In this document: positions 6,503-9,422 of the stretch, piece after piece
Layout: each line of letters begins with the position of its first letter
Numbering within the stretch: position 1 is the first letter of the stretch
Assembly (NCBI GenBank): GCA_031290055.1
Contig: JAITOH010000070.1
Coordinates: 1-9,422 of the forward strand
Reading direction: 5' to 3'
DNA length: 9,422 nucleotides
Origin: Endomicrobium sp.
Lineage (GTDB): Bacteria; Elusimicrobiota; Endomicrobiia; Endomicrobiales; Endomicrobiaceae
Translations under genes and position numbers: made by a program
The notes under the pieces: model-generated
Seen by the model: only the letters and a program-made list of their open reading frames with translations
Database searches by the model: none
Told to the model about the DNA's origin: nothing

Positions 6503-7378
6503 TCAACTTAAAACCCCAAAGTCCTTTAAAGCTTTTTCAAGTTTTATTTTATTTATAATTTCCATTTCACACATTGGAAGTCTTAGACTTAACTCACATA
6601 TTCCAAGCAATGAGGCTGCTGTTTTTATTGGTATAGGACTTGTCTCTATAAACATTGATTTTGCTAAAGGGAAGAGCTTATAATGAAGCTTCATCGCTGC
6701 TTTTATCTCTCCATTTTTAAAAGTTCTTACGAGTGACACTATTTTTGCAGGAACAATGTTAGATAAAACTGAGACAACACCTGATCCACATATTGACAAT
6801 AAAGGTAAGGTAAGCATATCATCTCCAGAAATGAGTTCTATGCCAGGAGCTAATGACTTTATAGCGCTCATCTGATTTAAAGATCCCGAAGCTTCTTTCA
6901 CACCTACAATATTCCTACAATCATTAAAAAGTTCAGCTATGGTTGTAGGTTCAATATTTATAGAAGTTCTATCAGCGATATTATAAATAACAATAGGAAT
7001 ATCTACAATGTCAGCTATCGTCTTAAAATGCAAGTATAACCCTTTTTGTGTTGGTTTATTGTAATAGGGGGAAATTATTAATGCCCCGTCACAACCTATT
7101 TTCTCTGCAAATTTTGTAAAGTGAATTGCTTCATTAGTGGAATTTGACCCCGTACCTGCTAAAATTTTTATTTTCTTACTTGCATTCTTAACACAAAATT
7201 TTATAATTTCTTCATGTTCTTCGCGTGATAAAGTAGATGCTTCACCAGTAGTTCCGCACGGAACTATCCCATCAACCCCATTTTTTATCTGACATTCAAT
7301 TATTTTTTTTAGGGAGTCAAAATCAATTTTTTCATTTTTAAACGGCGTAATTAATGCCGTATACACACCAGAAAACAT
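6503..7378 (-). CDS. dapA: 4-hydroxy-tetrahydrodipicolinate synthase DapA
   Basis: A class I aldolase (TIM barrel) that condenses pyruvate with aspartate semialdehyde, the committed step to DAP and lysine. It has 291 residues, the usual length. Visible are ALITPF at 8-13, CGTTGEASTLSREEH at 41-55 (Thr43, Thr44), ISPYYNKPTQ at 102-111 (Tyr106), VIYNIADRT at 130-138 (catalytic Tyr132, Arg137) and GVKEASG at 159-165 with Schiff-base Lys161, followed by ISGDD at 183-187. The loop is YNIADRT, where most members have a Pro two residues after the Asn; the essential Tyr and Arg are kept. Other members of the superfamily (N-acetylneuraminate lyase, sugar-acid aldolases) are less likely given the GTTGE motif, Arg137 and the flanking dap genes. 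AAGGGG lies 8 nt before the ATG. The gap to dapF is 25 nt. Confidence 0.95.
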   Translation of the reverse strand: MFSGVYTALITPFKNEKIDFDSLKKIIECQIKNGVDGIVPCGTTGEASTLSREEHEEIIKFCVKNASKKIKILAGTGSNSTNEAIHFTKFAEKIGCDGALIISPYYNKPTQKGLYLHFKTIADIVDIPIVIYNIADRTSINIEPTTIAELFNDCRNIVGVKEASGSLNQMSAIKSLAPGIELISGDDMLTLPLLSICGSGVVSVLSNIVPAKIVSLVRTFKNGEIKAAMKLHYKLFPLAKSMFIETSPIPIKTAASLLGICELSLRLPMCEMEIINKIKLEKALKDFGVLS

Positions 7379-7403
7379 AGGCTATTCCCCTTCAAGCGCA
7401 AAA

Positions 7404-8216
7404 TTATATTTCAATTACTCCTTTAAAACTTATAATAGCTGGACCTTCAAGCACGATATTACTTATTCTTCCATTTGAGTTTTTTAGAGAAACCACTAAC
7501 TTATCACCACCTCTTGAAATTATATTTACTGGAGACTGGACAAAACCTCTAAGTACAGAAATAATTCCTGAAGCTGTTATCCCTGTGCCACAAGACAGAG
7601 TTTCATCTTCAATCCCTCTTTCATAAGTACGAACAAGTATAGTGCTATCATCTAAAATCTTGACAAAGTTGACATTTGTTCCTATGGGTAAAAATGTCTT
7701 ATGAAATCTTATAGCTTTTCCATATTTTACAACATCAATGTAGTCAATATTGTCAACAAATACAACTGAGTGCGGAACGCCTGTATTTATAAAATCAATA
7801 TCAAATTTTTCACTATACACTTTAATTTCTATGTCTTTCTTTAAATCTTTCGCATCATATAACCCAAGCTTCACTCTATTTTGGGGCAAAATCTCAGCAT
7901 TTATAATTCCTGCATCTGTTTCAAAAACTACTTTTGTACTTACAATACCCAATTCATATGCAAATTTTACTACTGACCTCCCTCCATTTCCACACATAGA
8001 AGCATAGGAACCATCAGAGTTAAAATACTTCATTTTAAAATCTTTTAAAATACTTTTTTCAAGAAAAATTAATCCGTCAGCCCCAATTGAATATTTTCTG
8101 TTACAAAATTTTTTCGCAGTGTACTTATAATCCTTGTCTGAAATTATGCCTTCTCTGTTGTCTATCAAGATAAAGTCATTTCCTGCAGCAGTTAACTTAG
8201 AAAAATTTACATTCAT
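7404..8216 (-). CDS. dapF: Diaminopimelate epimerase DapF
   Basis: A cofactor-independent epimerase converting LL-DAP to meso-DAP, the form used both by MurE in peptidoglycan and by LysA. The 270 residues form two similar halves, each contributing one catalytic cysteine: Cys75 in SMCGNGGR (73-80) and Cys209 in LSCGTG (207-212). Also visible are FSKLTAAGNDF at 5-15, FNSDGS at 65-70, NTGVPHSVVFV at 144-154, GTNVNFV at 179-185 and YERGIEDET at 198-206. I chose the ATG at 8216: it begins just before the conserved K-x-x-x-x-G-N-D-F element and follows an AAAGAGAG purine tract at 5-nt spacing. A TTG at 8246 would add ten unconserved residues. It is downstream of lysA (114-nt gap) and 25 nt before dapA. 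Confidence 0.95.
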   Translation of the reverse strand: MNVNFSKLTAAGNDFILIDNREGIISDKDYKYTAKKFCNRKYSIGADGLIFLEKSILKDFKMKYFNSDGSYASMCGNGGRSVVKFAYELGIVSTKVVFETDAGIINAEILPQNRVKLGLYDAKDLKKDIEIKVYSEKFDIDFINTGVPHSVVFVDNIDYIDVVKYGKAIRFHKTFLPIGTNVNFVKILDDSTILVRTYERGIEDETLSCGTGITASGIISVLRGFVQSPVNIISRGGDKLVVSLKNSNGRISNIVLEGPAIISFKGVIEI

Positions 8217-8330
8217 TTTATCTCTCTTTTTCTGCAATATTAGCAACTAAAAAACCACAATTTTACGATACTATAATAATTATTTTCATAAAATTATGTT
8301 TGAAGAAATACAAATTGCATATGAAAGTAA
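8217..8330. other. Intergenic region between lysA and dapF
   Basis: This 114-nt AT-rich gap holds the dapF ribosome-binding tract at its left end. I see no ORF, no strong hairpin with a T-run, and only a weak promoter-like pair on the minus strand (TTGTAT, 17 nt, TATGAA). It may simply be an operon spacer. Confidence 0.5.
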
Positions 8331-9422
8331 CTAGATTTGAATTTCATTCAGTAACAAATCGTTATAGTTTGCTCTTTTTCTTATTAGTGCGAATTCATTG
8401 TCATCAACCAAAACTTCTGCAAGTAAAGGTCTTGAATTATATTCCGATGACATCGCTGCACCGTAAGCTCCAGTACAAGTTATAAGAAGAAGTCTGCCCT
8501 GTTTTACAACTGGAAGCATCCTGTCTTTACACATAAAATCTCCATTTTCACATATAGGCCCTACAACGTCAGTTTTAACTTTTTTAGAATTTGTCTTTTT
8601 TACAGGCAAAATTTCATGATAAGCTCCATATAAAGTTGGCCTTATTAAATCATTTATTCCTGCATCAGTGATAAGAAAACTTTTACCATCTGAAACTTTT
8701 CTATATAGTACCTTTGTAATAAGGTATCCCGCATTGCCAACTATTGAACGCCCTGGTTCAAAGATAAACTTTTTATCTTTGACGTTTCCAAAAATTTGAA
8801 ATATAGCTGACATTAATTGCTTTGGATGTGAAGCCTTTTGATCTTTAGAATATTTAATTCCAAGTCCTCCTCCACAGTTTATATATTCAAGTTTCATATT
8901 ATTACTTTCTATAATATCAACCATTTTTTTTATTTTTTGTGCTGCAAGTTTAAATGATGTAATATCTAAAATTTGTGAACCAATATGCGAGTGTATACCA
9001 ATAATTTTAATATATTTTTTTTTCTTTGCAGTTAGATATGCTTGTAATGCATCTTCATAAGGAATCCCAAACTTTGTTCCTTTTTTACCTGTTGCTACAT
9101 ATAAATGGGTATCTATATCAATATGAGGGTTTACTCTAAAAGCAATTTTTGCTCTTGTCTTTAATTCCCCAGCTATTTTATTTATTTCATTAAGTTCTTC
9201 AAAAGATTCAACGTTAAACATGAGAATTTTACTTCTTAAAGCATACCTTATTTCTTCTGAGGTTTTACCAACACCTGCATAGACTATTTTTGATGGCTCA
9301 AAACCTGCTCTTAAGCATCTGTATAGCTCACCTCCAGAAGTTATATCTGCACCAGCTCCAAGTTTTGCAAGAAGTTTTAAAATTGTTCCATTTGAGTTTG
9401 TTTTACATGCAAAACATATAAT
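8331..9422 (-). CDS. lysA: Diaminopimelate decarboxylase LysA (5' end outside window)
   Basis: The PLP enzyme that decarboxylates meso-DAP to L-lysine. The reading frame is open to the window edge, giving 363 residues and lacking roughly the first 50; an internal Met codon at 9221 is not the start. Numbered from the window edge: CFACKTNSN at 3-11 with the PLP lysine Lys7, GAGADITSGGELYR at 22-35, GIHSHIGSQ at 142-150, CGGGLGIKY at 183-191, FEPGRSIVGNAG at 221-232 (phosphate-binding loop), DAGINDLIRPTLYGAYHE at 253-270, GPICENGD at 288-295 (Cys291 and Glu292, supplied across the dimer) and CTGAYGAAMSSEYNSRP at 316-332 (Tyr328). These features separate it from ornithine or arginine decarboxylases of the same fold. 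It heads the dap gene string in the window. Confidence 0.95.
   Translation of the reverse strand: MICFACKTNSNGTILKLLAKLGAGADITSGGELYRCLRAGFEPSKIVYAGVGKTSEEIRYALRSKILMFNVESFEELNEINKIAGELKTRAKIAFRVNPHIDIDTHLYVATGKKGTKFGIPYEDALQAYLTAKKKKYIKIIGIHSHIGSQILDITSFKLAAQKIKKMVDIIESNNMKLEYINCGGGLGIKYSKDQKASHPKQLMSAIFQIFGNVKDKKFIFEPGRSIVGNAGYLITKVLYRKVSDGKSFLITDAGINDLIRPTLYGAYHEILPVKKTNSKKVKTDVVGPICENGDFMCKDRMLPVVKQGRLLLITCTGAYGAAMSSEYNSRPLLAEVLVDDNEFALIRKRANYNDLLLNEIQI

Noticed and set aside
8217..8246. TTG start for dapF adding ten residues
   Set aside because: The ATG at 8216 gives a normal DapF length and has a purine-rich tract at suitable spacing.
8287..8298. CATAA-AA-TTATG inverted repeat between lysA and dapF as a terminator
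   Set aside because: The 5-bp A/T stem with a 2-nt loop is too weak, and no T-run follows; such patterns are expected by chance in this composition.
8300..8485. A 61-residue plus-strand ORF starting in the lysA-dapF gap
   Set aside because: Most of it is antisense to the LysA C-terminus, including the conserved GAYGAAMSSEYN region, and it resembles no family.

Overview
This is an AT-rich stretch in which every supportable gene lies on the minus strand, so transcription runs from high to low coordinates. In that direction the order is lysA (partial), dapF, dapA, dapB, dapL, murC, murB, ddl, ftsQ, ftsA (partial). The plus-strand reading frames are antisense shadows. I see no RNA genes, mobile elements, CRISPR arrays or phage genes, and no gap between genes is longer than 166 bases.

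The right-hand part (4392-9422) is a nearly complete diaminopimelate/lysine module: DapA makes the dihydrodipicolinate-level intermediate, DapB reduces it to tetrahydrodipicolinate, a DapL-type aminotransferase converts that directly to LL-DAP, DapF epimerises it to meso-DAP, and LysA decarboxylates meso-DAP to lysine. No succinylase or acetylase branch genes are seen here, which fits the one-step aminotransferase route.

The left-hand part (1-4225) is a segment of the division and cell wall (dcw) cluster: murC, murB and ddl for cytoplasmic peptidoglycan precursor synthesis, then ftsQ and ftsA for the divisome. These genes are tightly packed; murC/murB, murB/ddl and ddl/ftsQ overlap, suggesting translational coupling. 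The layout puts the supply of meso-DAP directly upstream of its use in peptidoglycan.

The combination of a DAP-type wall, FtsQ/FtsA, low GC, long A/T homopolymers within genes and the DapL route suggests a Gram-negative-type bacterium with a small or AT-drifted genome. An Elusimicrobiota/Endomicrobium-like organism is my guess from memory of such gene sets, not a search result. All ten genes keep their key catalytic or diagnostic motifs where visible, so none looks like a pseudogene.

I did not find a new biological system. The points worth a second look are small: a murB gene with no ATG or GTG at a plausible start, a 14-bp out-of-phase tandem repeat in ddl, an imperfect duplication in front of dapB, long homopolymers in essential genes, and an unusual cofactor-site residue in DapB.
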